Positions 17,731-26,746 are shown, counted from the first letter of the stretch. The stretch: 64,000 nt of DNA from JAAXHB01 sp965221635 (GCA_965221635.1 OZ244902.1:1984001-2048000), one strand, 5' to 3'. Numbers and translations: made by a program. Notes: generated by a model not told the origin, from the sequence alone.

Positions 17731-17822
17731 GGCCCTCGGAAGCATTGGCCCTCGGAAGCATTGGGCCTCGCCGGCGTTGGCATCAGTGGAGTTGGCATCG
17801 GTGGAGTTGGCTCAGTGGCGTT
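17731..17822. repeat. Short tandem direct repeats (16, 15 and 14 nt units)
   Basis: Two identical 16-base units GGCCCTCGGAAGCATT (17731, 17747) are followed by a diverged 16-mer, then GGCATCAGTGGAGTT and GGCATCGGTGGAGTT (15 bases each), then a 14-base relative that runs into the end of mutM. All units start GG and end in TT. It is non-coding except for the last few bases. Confidence 0.75.
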
Positions 17823-18639
17823 GGCACTGCGGGCACCAGGTGGTGGAGCGAGCGTCGATCACCCGGCGCCGCAGCAGGGTCCCGCAGCGCTCGCAGGGCT
17901 CTCCGGCCCTCCCGTAGCAGTGCAGATGGTGCTGGTTGCGTCCCGGGTCACCGCTGGCGTTCACGTAGTCGCGCAGGGTGGTGCCTCCGTGGGCAAGCCC
18001 CGCCGCCAGCGCCACCTTGATCGCCTCCGCCAGGTGTTCGCAGCGTTGGCGTGACAGGCGGCGAACCACCGGGTTGATCCCGGCCAGCCACAACGCCTCG
18101 TCGGCGTAAATGTTGCCCACACCCGCCACCGGCCTTTGCGACAGCAACTGCGTTTTGATGTGGCGGCTGCTGGTTCGCACCGCTCGCCACAAGCTCTCGC
18201 CACCGAAGTCGGCGTCGAAAGGCTCGGGGCCGATGCGGCTGAGGGTGGCGATCGTGTCGTAACAGCCGGGATCCACCAGGTGTACGCGCCCGAAGCGGCG
18301 AATGTCGGTGAACGTGAACACCGCGCCGTCGTCGAGGCGCCACCAGGCCCGAAGGTGCCGATGGTGCAGGTCTGCGGTGTCGCTCACACTGAGACGCCCG
18401 GTCATGCCAAGATGCACCACCAACTCACGCCGCCGCACGCCGTCGGTGTCCAAGTCGGCGTGAAGGCCGAGGATCAGGTACTTGCCCCGGCGGCGCACCG
18501 AGTGGAAGCGATGCCCCACGGCGCCGGTGGCCGGTGCGAACTTTGCCGACGGGTGCGATCCGGCTCGGGTGATCAGCCGGTCAACCAGGCGTGGTTCGAT
18601 CTGGGCGCGGATCGTTTCCACCTCGGGAAGCTCCGGCAT
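17812..18639 (-). CDS. mutM: Formamidopyrimidine-DNA glycosylase (Fpg)
   Basis: Removes 8-oxoguanine and ring-opened purines and nicks the abasic strand. The protein is 275 residues, normal for Fpg. It begins MPELPEVETIR (catalytic Pro after Met, then Glu), has GKYL with the conserved Lys, HLGMTGRL, GVGNIYADEALW, and a C-terminal zinc finger with CERC and CPQC pairs. The longer frame upstream is antisense to ferrochelatase and was rejected. It lies 11 bases after hemH on the same strand. Confidence 0.96.
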   Translation of the reverse strand: MPELPEVETIRAQIEPRLVDRLITRAGSHPSAKFAPATGAVGHRFHSVRRRGKYLILGLHADLDTDGVRRRELVVHLGMTGRLSVSDTADLHHRHLRAWWRLDDGAVFTFTDIRRFGRVHLVDPGCYDTIATLSRIGPEPFDADFGGESLWRAVRTSSRHIKTQLLSQRPVAGVGNIYADEALWLAGINPVVRRLSRQRCEHLAEAIKVALAAGLAHGGTTLRDYVNASGDPGRNQHHLHCYGRAGEPCERCGTLLRRRVIDARSTTWCPQCQRH

Positions 18640-18650
18640 CGCCGAGCACC

Positions 18651-19715
18651 CTAGGCGTTCGCATCGGCCTCGCCGGTGCCGTGTTTGGGTCGCTGCGGCG
18701 GCCCGGCCCGACCGGCGGGGCAACAACCCGGCGGGCAGAAGTCGGGTCGCACGCCCAGTGTGCCCAGCGCCCGTCGAGGTGTGCCCGGCACAAGCCGCTC
18801 CACCACAAGCTCGGCCAGCATGGCCACGAAGCGTTCGTCGGGTTCGGTGCCCGGCGCCACGGCCCGAACCATGCTCAACCCCAGGTCGGCTGCGGTGCTC
18901 CCGGCCTGCGTGTCCAGGTCCCACAGCACTTCCATGTGGTCGCTCACGAACCCCACAGGCGCAAGCACCACCGCGTCCGGCGGTGCGCTGTCACCCAGCG
19001 GGTTCTCGGCCAGGGCGCGCAGGTGGTCGTTCACGTCCGGTTCGAGCCACGGCACCGTGGGAGGGCCGCTGCGGCTCTGCCAGGCAACGCTGTGGCGCGC
19101 GAAGCCCGCAGTGTCGGCCACCAGCCGGGCGGTTTCGCGAATTTGCGTCTCGTAGTCGCACACGTCGGCCATTACAGATGGAATCGAATGCGCGGTGGCC
19201 ACCAGGTGGGCGTCACCCCGGCTCGTCTCGGGCAGGCGCTCGCGGGCTGTGGCAGCGGCCTCGGCGAAGGGCAGCACAAAGCCGGGATGGTCGAAATAGG
19301 CGCGCACCTTGTGAATCGTCGGGGCCCGGCTTCCCACCGAGGCCAGCGCCCGGTCGATCTCGTCGAGGTACCTGCGGCATCCCGCGTTGGACGAGTACGC
19401 CGAGGTGGTCACCGCGAGCACCCGCCTGTGCCCCGCGGCGGCCATTTCCGCCACCACATCCGCGAGGAACGGATTCCAGTTGAGGTTGCCCCACCACACC
19501 GGCACGGGGTGACCGGCAGCGTCGAGGTGATCCGCGAGCCGGGCCCGAAGCCGGCGGCACTGCTCGTTGATGGGGCTCACCCCGCCCATTTGGTGGTACT
19601 GCTCGGCCACCTCGGCGAGACGCTCAACCGGCACGCCACGACTAGCGGTGACCCGCTGAAGGAACGGCAACACCTCGTCGGGGCTTTCGGGGCCACCGAA
19701 GGACACCAGCAGCAC
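18651..19715 (-). CDS. hemH: Ferrochelatase (coproporphyrin/protoporphyrin), HemH/CpfC
   Basis: Inserts Fe2+ into a porphyrin at the end of heme synthesis; actinobacterial members normally use coproporphyrin III. The 354-residue frame begins LLVSFGGPE and contains TTSAYSSNAG, TAHSIP (catalytic His176), WQSRSG and GFVSDHMEVLWDLD (active-site Glu262). The C-terminus carries Cys327, Cys331 and Cys332, which may help hold a [2Fe-2S] cluster as in some actinobacterial enzymes. Start is uncertain: GTG is the only standard start, yet the codons just before it read G-D-Y-D-A, the usual family N-terminus, and the frame stays open about 130 bases further. Confidence 0.9.
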   Translation of the reverse strand: MLLVSFGGPESPDEVLPFLQRVTASRGVPVERLAEVAEQYHQMGGVSPINEQCRRLRARLADHLDAAGHPVPVWWGNLNWNPFLADVVAEMAAAGHRRVLAVTTSAYSSNAGCRRYLDEIDRALASVGSRAPTIHKVRAYFDHPGFVLPFAEAAATARERLPETSRGDAHLVATAHSIPSVMADVCDYETQIRETARLVADTAGFARHSVAWQSRSGPPTVPWLEPDVNDHLRALAENPLGDSAPPDAVVLAPVGFVSDHMEVLWDLDTQAGSTAADLGLSMVRAVAPGTEPDERFVAMLAELVVERLVPGTPRRALGTLGVRPDFCPPGCCPAGRAGPPQRPKHGTGEADANA

Positions 19716-20218
19716 GGCGTCGTAGTCGCCGGATGCCTCGCCGTGCGCCCCTGTGCCGGGAGCCTGCGAAGCGGCCCGATCAGGCGGTTCGGTGCGCGAT
19801 GTGAGCCCGGTTTCGCGAGGCTGAATCGAGGACTGCGTAGCGCAAATCTAGCCAAGGGTCACCTCGTTGGGCCTCGGCCACAGGCGCCGCGTGAGCCGGC
19901 CACGAGCACCGGCAGCGGCGGGTTGCACCCATGCACGCACCAGAGACTTGTCCACACATCCGCACAGGCGGGTTGTCCACAGCAGGTTTCGTGTGCCCTA
20001 ACGGAGTCGGCCCGAGGGGCGGCATCGTTGCCAATGGGTTGTCCACAATTGGCCTCGACCGCCCGATGCGTGCAGCTTCGCTCACCGGGTGTGGCAACTC
20101 GGGGGTCACCAATGCTTGCAGTGCGGCGTCGCACCGCGTAGCGTTTGTGTTCGGATTTCGGCGGGCGGAGTTCGGTGGCGCATTCGCGTCCGGCGGATGC
20201 TGCCCGCAGTCTCAAACG
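19716..20218. other. Gene-free divergent region between hemH and the Rpf-like gene
   Basis: A 503-base stretch with no convincing gene. The hemH reading frame stays open on the reverse strand to about 19848 without an ATG, GTG or TTG. A forward frame through the region joins the Rpf-like gene but has no homology-like features. The region holds three copies of TTGTCCACA (see separate entry). Confidence 0.6.
19948..20047 (+). promoter_or_regulatory. Cluster of three DnaA-box-like 9-mers (TTGTCCACA)
   Basis: TTGTCCACA occurs exactly at 19948-19956, 19973-19981 and 20039-20047, all in the same orientation within 100 bases. The same 9-mer is a preferred DnaA box in high-GC actinobacteria. The cluster lies about 170 bases upstream of the Rpf-like gene and in the hemH upstream region. 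It could be a DnaA-regulated promoter, a DnaA-titrating locus, or part of an origin. No dnaA, dnaN or AT-rich unwinding element is visible nearby, which argues against oriC. Confidence 0.6.
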
Positions 20219-21130
20219 ATGCAGCAGCCCGTTCGCCATACCCACCCGCCCACACGGCGCTCTCGCGCCTGGGTTTGGTTCGGCGCGCTCGTGGCCCTCA
20301 CAGTGCTGCTGGCCGGATCGGTGGTGGCCGCCGAGGACGCATCCGATCTGCGAGGCGACGTTCCCACCGGCGCAGTGGTGCGCGCACGGTTGGCAGACCT
20401 TGCCGAACAAAGAACGGCACTGGTGGGAGACCTGGCACGCCTCGAGGGTCGCCTGGACGCAGCATTTGGCGAACGCGCCGGTTTGAGCACCGCCGAACAG
20501 CTGCTCGCCGGCCAGATCGAGGCCGTGCGGAAAGCCACGCGAGAGTTCGCCGTTCACGTTTTTGTGACAGCAGGCCCCGAAGCCGGGCTTCGTGTGTTGT
20601 TGAATCTTGAGCAGGCGTCAGACCTGCAGTGGCGCCAGCACCTGTTGGACAACACTTTGAACCAGCCGGTGGACGCCAATCTGGCCTTGCTGCAGGAACT
20701 CGAAGCGCAGGCAAGCGAGGCGCTGCTGGTGATGATGAACCGCATCGAGGAGATCAACAGGGAAGTCCGCGACGTGAAGGCCCAGATCTCGCGGATTCAG
20801 GATCACGAGGTGCGCCAGAACGCCTTGCTGGTGGTGGCCGATGCCTGGGACAGGGCCGAGATCGCCATAGCCGAAGGCGACCACGGGTTTGCTCCCATGG
20901 AAAAGTGGTTGAAGCTCAGGGAGTGCGAGTCCACCCACAACTACCAGGCGTTGAGCCCAAGCGAGACCTACCGCGGCGCCTACCAGTTCGACTACAACAC
21001 CTGGAAGACCGTGGGCGGTGTGGGCGACCCGGCCGCGGCGTCACCGTCCGAGCAGGACGCCAGAGCCCGCGAGCTGTACGCCCGCCGAGGCGCGCAGCCC
21101 TGGCCGGTGTGCGGCCGCTTCCTGAAATAG
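20219..21130 (+). CDS. Secreted or membrane-anchored Rpf-like transglycosylase with coiled coil
   Basis: A 303-residue protein. Residues about 12-34 form a signal/anchor helix after a basic N-terminus, about 50-215 form a Glu/Ala/Leu-rich coiled coil, and 230-303 match the resuscitation-promoting-factor fold: WLKLRECES (catalytic Glu237 directly after Cys236), AYQFDYNTWKTVGG, GDP, and PWPVCG with Cys298 for the usual disulfide. Rpf enzymes cut peptidoglycan during growth or exit from dormancy. The ATG at MQQPVR was chosen because it begins a proper signal sequence. No LysM or G5 domain is present. Three DnaA-type boxes lie upstream. Confidence 0.82.
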   Translation: MQQPVRHTHPPTRRSRAWVWFGALVALTVLLAGSVVAAEDASDLRGDVPTGAVVRARLADLAEQRTALVGDLARLEGRLDAAFGERAGLSTAEQLLAGQIEAVRKATREFAVHVFVTAGPEAGLRVLLNLEQASDLQWRQHLLDNTLNQPVDANLALLQELEAQASEALLVMMNRIEEINREVRDVKAQISRIQDHEVRQNALLVVADAWDRAEIAIAEGDHGFAPMEKWLKLRECESTHNYQALSPSETYRGAYQFDYNTWKTVGGVGDPAAASPSEQDARARELYARRGAQPWPVCGRFLK

Positions 21131-21146
21131 GCAGCCAAACCCCAAG

Positions 21147-21227
21147 CGAACCCGGCAGGGCGGCGCCGGGCCTCAGGGTCGCCACAACCGGTGTGTGACG
21201 CTTGGGCGTCCCCTGTTGCCGGGTTCG
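21147..21227. terminator. Inverted repeat between convergent rpf-like and enoyl-CoA hydratase genes
   Basis: CGAACCCGGCA (21147-21157) is the exact reverse complement of TGCCGGGTTCG (21217-21227). A nested pair CCAAGCG/CGCTTGG lies at 21142 and 21199. The location between convergent genes suggests a bidirectional terminator, though the arms are 59 bases apart. Confidence 0.4.
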
Positions 21228-21280
21228 GTGACAGGTGCTTCGGGCCGGGCGTGGCGCCGGGCCGCAGCGAGACGGGTGTG

Positions 21281-22000
21281 CTACGGGTTGATGGCGAAGG
21301 ACTTGAGGTCTTCGTCGAGCGTGGCCTCGATGTGGTCGATGGTGGCGCCACGGGCGGTGCGCCGGGTGAGCGCGAACCCGGTGGAGTTCAGGTAGTCGCC
21401 CAGCATCCGTGCCGTCTCCATGGCGGTTTGCTCCACGTCCTCGGGTGCCACCACCTCGTCGAGGAAGCCCGCCTGGGCGGCTCCGGCGGGGTCGTGGAGA
21501 GTGGCCAGCGCCGTTGATCTGGTGAAGTATCGAGGATCGAGACGATCGCGGGCCAGTTCAATCGCGAAGATCGGCAGCGACATTCCGATCGACACTTCGT
21601 TGAGCCCGATCTTGGCGTCGGTGTCGGCGCCGATGCGCACGTCGCTTGCCAGCAGCATGATCGCTCCGAAGGCAAGGGCGTGGCCGGTGCATGCTGCCAC
21701 CACCGGCACCGACGCGCCGTAAATCCTCATGGCGGTGCGGGCGCCCGCGGCCACCAGGTCACGAGCCGCGTCGGGGCCCGAACTCACCACCCTCAGGTCG
21801 AAACCGGCGCTGAAACGTCCCGGTCGGCCGATTATCACCAAAGCCTTGGCATCAGAGCACGCCGACTCCAGTGCCGTGTCGATCGCCGCGAGCGTTTCGT
21901 AACCAATGGCGTTGGCCTTGCCGTCGTCGAGGCGCAACACCCCCACGCTGTCGATGATCTCAAAGGAGGTCGTCGCGGTGGGCGTGCTGGTGGTAGTCAT
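21281..22000 (-). CDS. Enoyl-CoA hydratase/isomerase family protein
   Basis: A crotonase-fold protein of 239 residues. It has the DDGKANAIG segment, the oxyanion-hole stretch GRPGRFSAGFDLRVV, and the second oxyanion element CTGHALAFGAIMLLASDVRIGA. The catalytic Glu pair of true hydratases is not obvious: the region after DVRIGADTDAKIGLNEV has one Glu. It may therefore act as an isomerase or another crotonase type. The ATG before TTTSTPT is preferred to the longer frame. Its substrate is not indicated by neighbours. Confidence 0.83.
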   Translation of the reverse strand: MTTTSTPTATTSFEIIDSVGVLRLDDGKANAIGYETLAAIDTALESACSDAKALVIIGRPGRFSAGFDLRVVSSGPDAARDLVAAGARTAMRIYGASVPVVAACTGHALAFGAIMLLASDVRIGADTDAKIGLNEVSIGMSLPIFAIELARDRLDPRYFTRSTALATLHDPAGAAQAGFLDEVVAPEDVEQTAMETARMLGDYLNSTGFALTRRTARGATIDHIEATLDEDLKSFAINP

Positions 22001-22099
22001 GCCCGCACCGTAACGGGCCGCCACACGCCAAGTGCTGCTTGCAGCGCCCGGAGGCGCCGCCCATGCCAAAGGCCCGGCATCGTGGCGAGGGCGCTGCCT

Positions 22100-24025
22100 A
22101 TGCTGCGCGCTGTGATCCTGGTGGACGCTCACGATCTGGGGGCCAGTCGACCGGGGCGGCCCCTGTTCTCGGAGGTCAGCGTCACCGTGTCCTCCGGAGA
22201 CCGCCTCGGCATCGTGGGCATCAACGGCGCGGGCAAGTCAACCTTGCTGCGGGCGCTGGCCGGTGGCGCCGAGACCGAGCTTCACGCGGGAACGATCCGT
22301 CGGGGCCGCGACACGACGGTGGCGATGCTCGATCAGCAGGCCGCGCCGCCGCCGGGCCCGGTGAGCGCGGCCATCGGCGACTCCTGGCAGGCAATGGCCC
22401 TGCTTGACCGTTTGGGCATCGGCGGCGCGCTCGCCAACGCCGATGTGGGCACCCTCAGCGTGGGGCAGGCCCGACGTGTTGCCCTGGCTTCGGTGCTGGC
22501 CGCGCAAGCCGATCTGCTGGTGCTCGACGAGCCCACCAACCACCTCGACCTGGAAACAACCGAATGGCTCGAAGCCGAACTGGACAGGTTCAAGGGCGGC
22601 CTGGTGCTGGTGACCCACGACCGGCTGTTGCTGCACCGCCTGGCGGATCGAATCCTCGAACTCGACAACGGTGTGGCCTACCACCACGACGGCGGTTACG
22701 GGGCCTACCTACAGGCACGCGCCGCCCGCGAAGCAGGCGCCGTCGCAGCGGAACGCGCCCGGCGCAGCCTGGCCCGGCAAGAGCTGGCATGGCTGCGCAG
22801 AGGCGCCCCGGCCCGCACCCGCAAGTCCAAGGCCAGGGTGCGGTCGGCCACCGAAACGGTCAACGCCAGGCGGGCCCGGCCCGTGCGCGGATCGTCGCTC
22901 GATCTGGATTCGGTGTCGGGATCCTTCGGCCCGGGTGGGGCCGCCGACGCCTCGACGCCGGGGGGCGCGGGGCCGAAGCGTTGGGGCGCCGACTCGGCCC
23001 GAGCCGCGAGCGCGCCCCGGCTGGGCACCCAGGTGATCGAACTGCACGACGTGACCTTGGGTTACCCCGACGCATCGGCGTTGGTGTCGGGGCTGGATTT
23101 GATCCTCGACCGGCGTGAGCGTCTGGGTGTGGTGGGACCAAACGGCGCCGGCAAGTCGACGCTGCTTGACGTGATGGCGGGTCGCCGCGACGCCATGGAA
23201 GGGCGGGTGGTGATCGGCCCCACGGTGCATCTCGGCTACTACGACCAACGCCACCGGGACCTCGACCCGACCCTGGCCGTTTACGAGACGTTGTGCGGCC
23301 CGGGTGGCAAGCTCGAAGGCCCCCAGGCGGCTCTGCTGGAACGGTTCTGGTTCGACGCCGACACCCAACGGGCGCCTGTCGGGCTGCTGTCGGGAGGTGA
23401 GCGTCGCCGTTTGCAGCTTGTGGCCACGCTGGCGGCCCGTCCCAACGTGTTGCTGCTCGATGAGCCCACCAACGATTTGGATCTGGACACGTTGCGCGCC
23501 CTGGAGGACTTTCTCGACGGGTGGCCCGGTGCGGTGGTGGCGGCCAGCCACGACCGGGCGTTCCTGGAACGGGTGGCGCACGACGTGATCGTGCTCGACG
23601 GCGACGGGCGAGCCGTTCGTTGGCCCGGCGGACTTGAGCAGTGGGTGGAGCACCGTCGCAACCGCCAAGGATCCGGCTCGGCGGGCACACGACGCGTGGC
23701 TGCGTCGCCTCAGGCTCGGCGTGGATCACAGTCCGCGGCGCACGAGAAGTCTCCCGGCGCCGGAGCTGGTCGCGTGGGCCCGAAACGCCGGCGCACGCCC
23801 AGCACCGTGCGTCATCAACTGTCTCGGGCCGAACGCGAACTCGACGAGGCCACCCGCAGCGAGCAGCGCCGCCAGGCCCGCTTCGACGCAGCGCCCGGCG
23901 ACGACCACGAGGCCCTCGCCGCCCTGGGTCACGAACTGGCCGAAGCCGTGGCTCGGCGCTCGGAGGCCGAACAGCGCTGGCTTGAGTTGAGCGTGGAACT
24001 GGAGGAACTGTCCAAACCGCACTGA
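22100..24025 (+). CDS. ABC-F family ATPase (Uup-like, duplicated nucleotide-binding domains)
   Basis: A soluble twin-ATPase of 641 residues with no membrane segments. The first domain has GINGAGKST, LSVGQ and LDEPTNHLD; the second has GPNGAGKST, LSGGE and LDEPTNDLD. The inter-domain linker is long and Arg-rich, and a Glu/Arg-rich C-terminal coiled-coil region (about 575-641) resembles that of Uup. ABC-F proteins act on ribosomes or, for Uup, on branched DNA. Start is ATG at MLRAV; the in-frame GTG four codons later is an alternative. The linker includes a low-complexity insert that looks lineage-specific. Confidence 0.88.
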   Translation: MLRAVILVDAHDLGASRPGRPLFSEVSVTVSSGDRLGIVGINGAGKSTLLRALAGGAETELHAGTIRRGRDTTVAMLDQQAAPPPGPVSAAIGDSWQAMALLDRLGIGGALANADVGTLSVGQARRVALASVLAAQADLLVLDEPTNHLDLETTEWLEAELDRFKGGLVLVTHDRLLLHRLADRILELDNGVAYHHDGGYGAYLQARAAREAGAVAAERARRSLARQELAWLRRGAPARTRKSKARVRSATETVNARRARPVRGSSLDLDSVSGSFGPGGAADASTPGGAGPKRWGADSARAASAPRLGTQVIELHDVTLGYPDASALVSGLDLILDRRERLGVVGPNGAGKSTLLDVMAGRRDAMEGRVVIGPTVHLGYYDQRHRDLDPTLAVYETLCGPGGKLEGPQAALLERFWFDADTQRAPVGLLSGGERRRLQLVATLAARPNVLLLDEPTNDLDLDTLRALEDFLDGWPGAVVAASHDRAFLERVAHDVIVLDGDGRAVRWPGGLEQWVEHRRNRQGSGSAGTRRVAASPQARRGSQSAAHEKSPGAGAGRVGPKRRRTPSTVRHQLSRAERELDEATRSEQRRQARFDAAPGDDHEALAALGHELAEAVARRSEAEQRWLELSVELEELSKPH

Positions 24026-24128
24026 ACGGAGATCCTGTGGGGTCGCCGTGCGGCGGCCGGGTTTAGCCGGGATGCGAAACCGGGCGCGATCAGGCCCTTC
24101 GGCCGGTGGCGGTGGGTATCCTCTCGTT

Positions 24129-24758
24129 GTGACCGGAACTCAGGTGGCAGTGGACGAGGTTCTGATCGTCACCGAAGCGGCCCGTGCCGCGGTGCTCGAC
24201 ATCCGCGGCCGCGAACAGGACGCAGACACGCTCGGCTTGCGGGTGGAGGTGACCGGCGTGTCGGGAATCGACTACGCGTACGACCTCTGCCTGGACCCGA
24301 TCACCGAAGCCGCCGCCGACGATCACGTTCACACCTCCGGTGATCTCACCGTGATCGTTCCCGCGGCCAGCGTTGGGATGCTTCGCGGCGCCACCCTCGA
24401 CCTGCCAAGCGTCGCCGGGCAGGGCGGTCTGGTGATTCGCAACCCGAACCGTCCCAACCCGCTGGGCGACATGGGAGAACTCGACCTCACCGGCACCATC
24501 GCCGAGAAGGTCACTCAGCTTCTCGACCTGCGAATCAACCCGGCCTTGGCATCACATGGCGGTTTCGCCGGTCTGGTGCGAGTGGAGGACGACAACACCG
24601 TGGTGATCAACATGGGCGGCGGATGCCAGGGATGCTCGATGAGTCAGGCAACCCTGTCCCAAGGAATCCGTCAGGCCATCCTCGAGGCCATTCCCGAGGT
24701 GGTCGACGTGGTTGACGCCACCGACCACAGCGCAGGCACCAACCCGTACTTCTCCTGA
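24129..24758 (+). CDS. Nfu-type iron-sulfur carrier protein with degenerate A-type domain
   Basis: A 209-residue NfuA-like protein. The N-terminal half (about 1-105) resembles the HesB/IscA fold but lacks its three conserved cysteines, as in NfuA. The C-terminal Nfu domain contains GGGCQGCSMSQATLSQGI, whose C-x2-C would bridge a [4Fe-4S] cluster between two subunits. It probably transfers clusters to client enzymes in the cytosol. The GTG before TGTQVAVDE is the chosen start; upstream codons look non-coding. An array of 14-nt repeats follows the stop directly. Confidence 0.88.
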   Translation: MTGTQVAVDEVLIVTEAARAAVLDIRGREQDADTLGLRVEVTGVSGIDYAYDLCLDPITEAAADDHVHTSGDLTVIVPAASVGMLRGATLDLPSVAGQGGLVIRNPNRPNPLGDMGELDLTGTIAEKVTQLLDLRINPALASHGGFAGLVRVEDDNTVVINMGGGCQGCSMSQATLSQGIRQAILEAIPEVVDVVDATDHSAGTNPYFS

Positions 24759-24814
24759 GCCGGGTTTCGGGTGCCGGCTGTTCTGAGTCGGCTGTTCTGA
24801 TTCGGCGCCGCTGA
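24759..24814. repeat. 14-nt tandem direct repeat, four units
   Basis: Four 14-base units start immediately after the nfu stop codon: GCCGGGTTTCGGGT, GCCGGCTGTTCTGA, GTCGGCTGTTCTGA and TTCGGCGCCGCTGA. The middle two differ at one base. The array sits between convergent nfu and dxs. Confidence 0.78.
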
Positions 24815-24868
24815 GCTAGCTCTACCGGCCCGCCGGACGGCGTGTCGGCACTGGGTGCCAGAGGGCGG

Positions 24869-26746
24869 TCAGCAATCCGAGGCCGGGGTGAGGGCCGCGC
24901 GCACGGAGGCAGCGATCCCCGGCCCGTCAAGACCGAGGTCGGCGAGAATGTCGTCGGCTTTGCCGTGGGCCAGGTACTGCCCCGGCACGCCGAGCACCAC
25001 CACACGCGGCGCCGGTGAGCCCGGCGCGGCCATGGCGTCGAGCGCGTCCCGAATCGCGGCGCCGGCCCCGCCGGACCTCACGCCGTCCTCGGCGGTCACC
25101 ACCAGGTCGCACTGCGATGCGTCGGCCAGCATCCGCGGGCACAACGGCTTCACCGCTCTCGGATCCCAAACCGTTGCGTCAACCGCTTCGGCAGCGGAGT
25201 CGTGAGGCGACGGCGAGGCGATCAGCTCGGCGGCGTGCTCGCAAGCCTCGAGCATTTTGCCCACACCAATCAAACACACCCGGCCACTGCCGCGGCGCAC
25301 CAGACGGGCATGCAGGCCCGATCCCACCTCGTCGTCACCCACGCTGCGCGCCGCCGTTTTGGGCCAACGGATCGCCACCGGGCCTTCGGTGTGGTCGAGG
25401 GCGTCGCGCATCATCTGTTCGAGTTCCTGCAACGACGACGGCGCCAGCACCACCATGTTGGGCACCTTGGTCAACAGGGCCATGTCGAGGATCCCGTGAT
25501 GTGAGGGGCCGTCGTCGCCGGTGATCCCGGCACGGTCGAGGCAGAACACCACCGGCTGGGCGTGCAACCCGCAGTCCAGGTTCACCTGATCGAACGCCCG
25601 GCTCAAAAACGTGCTGTACACCGCTATCACGGGCCGCAACCCGCCCATCGCCATGGCGGTTGCGGAGGTCACCGCGTGCTGCTCGGCGATGCCCACGTCT
25701 ATGCAACGATCCCCGAAACGCTCACGGAACGCCAGCAAGCCGGTGGAGTCCGGCATGGCAGCGGTGATGGCCACCAGGTTGGGGTGCTGTTCGCCCAGCT
25801 TCACCAGCGTGTCGGCGAACATCTGCGTGTACGACCCGGCCTTCACCGATCCGGCGTCGTGCATGTGCTTGATGTGGTCGTTCTCCGCGGGTGCGTAGCC
25901 GCGGCCTTTCTGGGTGAGCACGTGTACCACCACCGGCCCGGTGAAACGGGTGGCGTTGCTCAGGGCCTCCTCGAGGCCGGCCACGTCGTGACCGTCGAAC
26001 GGGCCGAGGTAGCGCACCCCGAGGTTCTCGAAGAACGCCGGGGGCTCCCACAGCTCACGTATCGCCGCTTTGGACATCTTCACGCCGCGCTGGATGGTCT
26101 CACCCACCCACGGAATGCGCTCGGCGATCTCCTCGAGGCGTGCCTGGCGTCGCATGTACACCGGGTTGGAACGGATCTTCACGAGGCTCTCGCCCAGCCT
26201 GGACACCGTGGGTGCGTAGCTGCGGCCGTTGTCGTTGAGCACCACCACCACGTCACGCCCGCTGTGACCGAGGTTGTTGAGCCCTTCGAAGGCCATGCCT
26301 CCGGTCATGGCGCCGTCGCCGATCACCGCCACAACCTTGCGGCGGGTGTCGGTGTGCGCGAACGCCGTGGCCAGCCCGTGGGCGTAGGAGAGAACCGTGG
26401 ACGCGTGACTGTTCTCGATCCAGTCGTGAGCGGATTCGTCGCGTGACGGATACCCCGACAGTCCACCGGCTTGTCGCAGCGTGGAGAAGTCCGCCCAACG
26501 GCCCGTGAGCATCTTGTGTACGTACGCCTGATGGCCGGTGTCCCACAGGATCACGTCGTGAGGTGAGCGAAAGACGCGGTGCAACGCCACGGTCAACTCC
26601 ACCGCTCCGAGGTTGGAACCCAGGTGCCCGCCACGGGTGTTCACGGCGTCGATGAGACGGGCTCGGATCTGTTCGCAAAGGTCTTCCAGCTCGTCGTGGC
26701 TGCGGTCCCGCAGGTCGTCGGGGCCCTGGATCGATTCGAGCTGCAT
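24869..26746 (-). CDS. dxs: 1-deoxy-D-xylulose-5-phosphate synthase
   Basis: Condenses pyruvate and glyceraldehyde 3-phosphate, the first step of the MEP isoprenoid pathway, using thiamine diphosphate. Motifs include GGHLGSNLGAVELTVALH, VIGDGAMTGGMAFEGLNN (ThDP-binding GDG...N), LNDNGRSYAPT, GIAEQHAV and DRAGITGDDGPSHHG. About 625 residues, normal length. MQLESIQGPDDL aligns with the usual actinobacterial start. A TTG ten codons upstream has GGAG close by and is an alternative (end 26776). The gene is convergent with nfu. Confidence 0.95.
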   Translation of the reverse strand: MQLESIQGPDDLRDRSHDELEDLCEQIRARLIDAVNTRGGHLGSNLGAVELTVALHRVFRSPHDVILWDTGHQAYVHKMLTGRWADFSTLRQAGGLSGYPSRDESAHDWIENSHASTVLSYAHGLATAFAHTDTRRKVVAVIGDGAMTGGMAFEGLNNLGHSGRDVVVVLNDNGRSYAPTVSRLGESLVKIRSNPVYMRRQARLEEIAERIPWVGETIQRGVKMSKAAIRELWEPPAFFENLGVRYLGPFDGHDVAGLEEALSNATRFTGPVVVHVLTQKGRGYAPAENDHIKHMHDAGSVKAGSYTQMFADTLVKLGEQHPNLVAITAAMPDSTGLLAFRERFGDRCIDVGIAEQHAVTSATAMAMGGLRPVIAVYSTFLSRAFDQVNLDCGLHAQPVVFCLDRAGITGDDGPSHHGILDMALLTKVPNMVVLAPSSLQELEQMMRDALDHTEGPVAIRWPKTAARSVGDDEVGSGLHARLVRRGSGRVCLIGVGKMLEACEHAAELIASPSPHDSAAEAVDATVWDPRAVKPLCPRMLADASQCDLVVTAEDGVRSGGAGAAIRDALDAMAAPGSPAPRVVVLGVPGQYLAHGKADDILADLGLDGPGIAASVRAALTPASDC

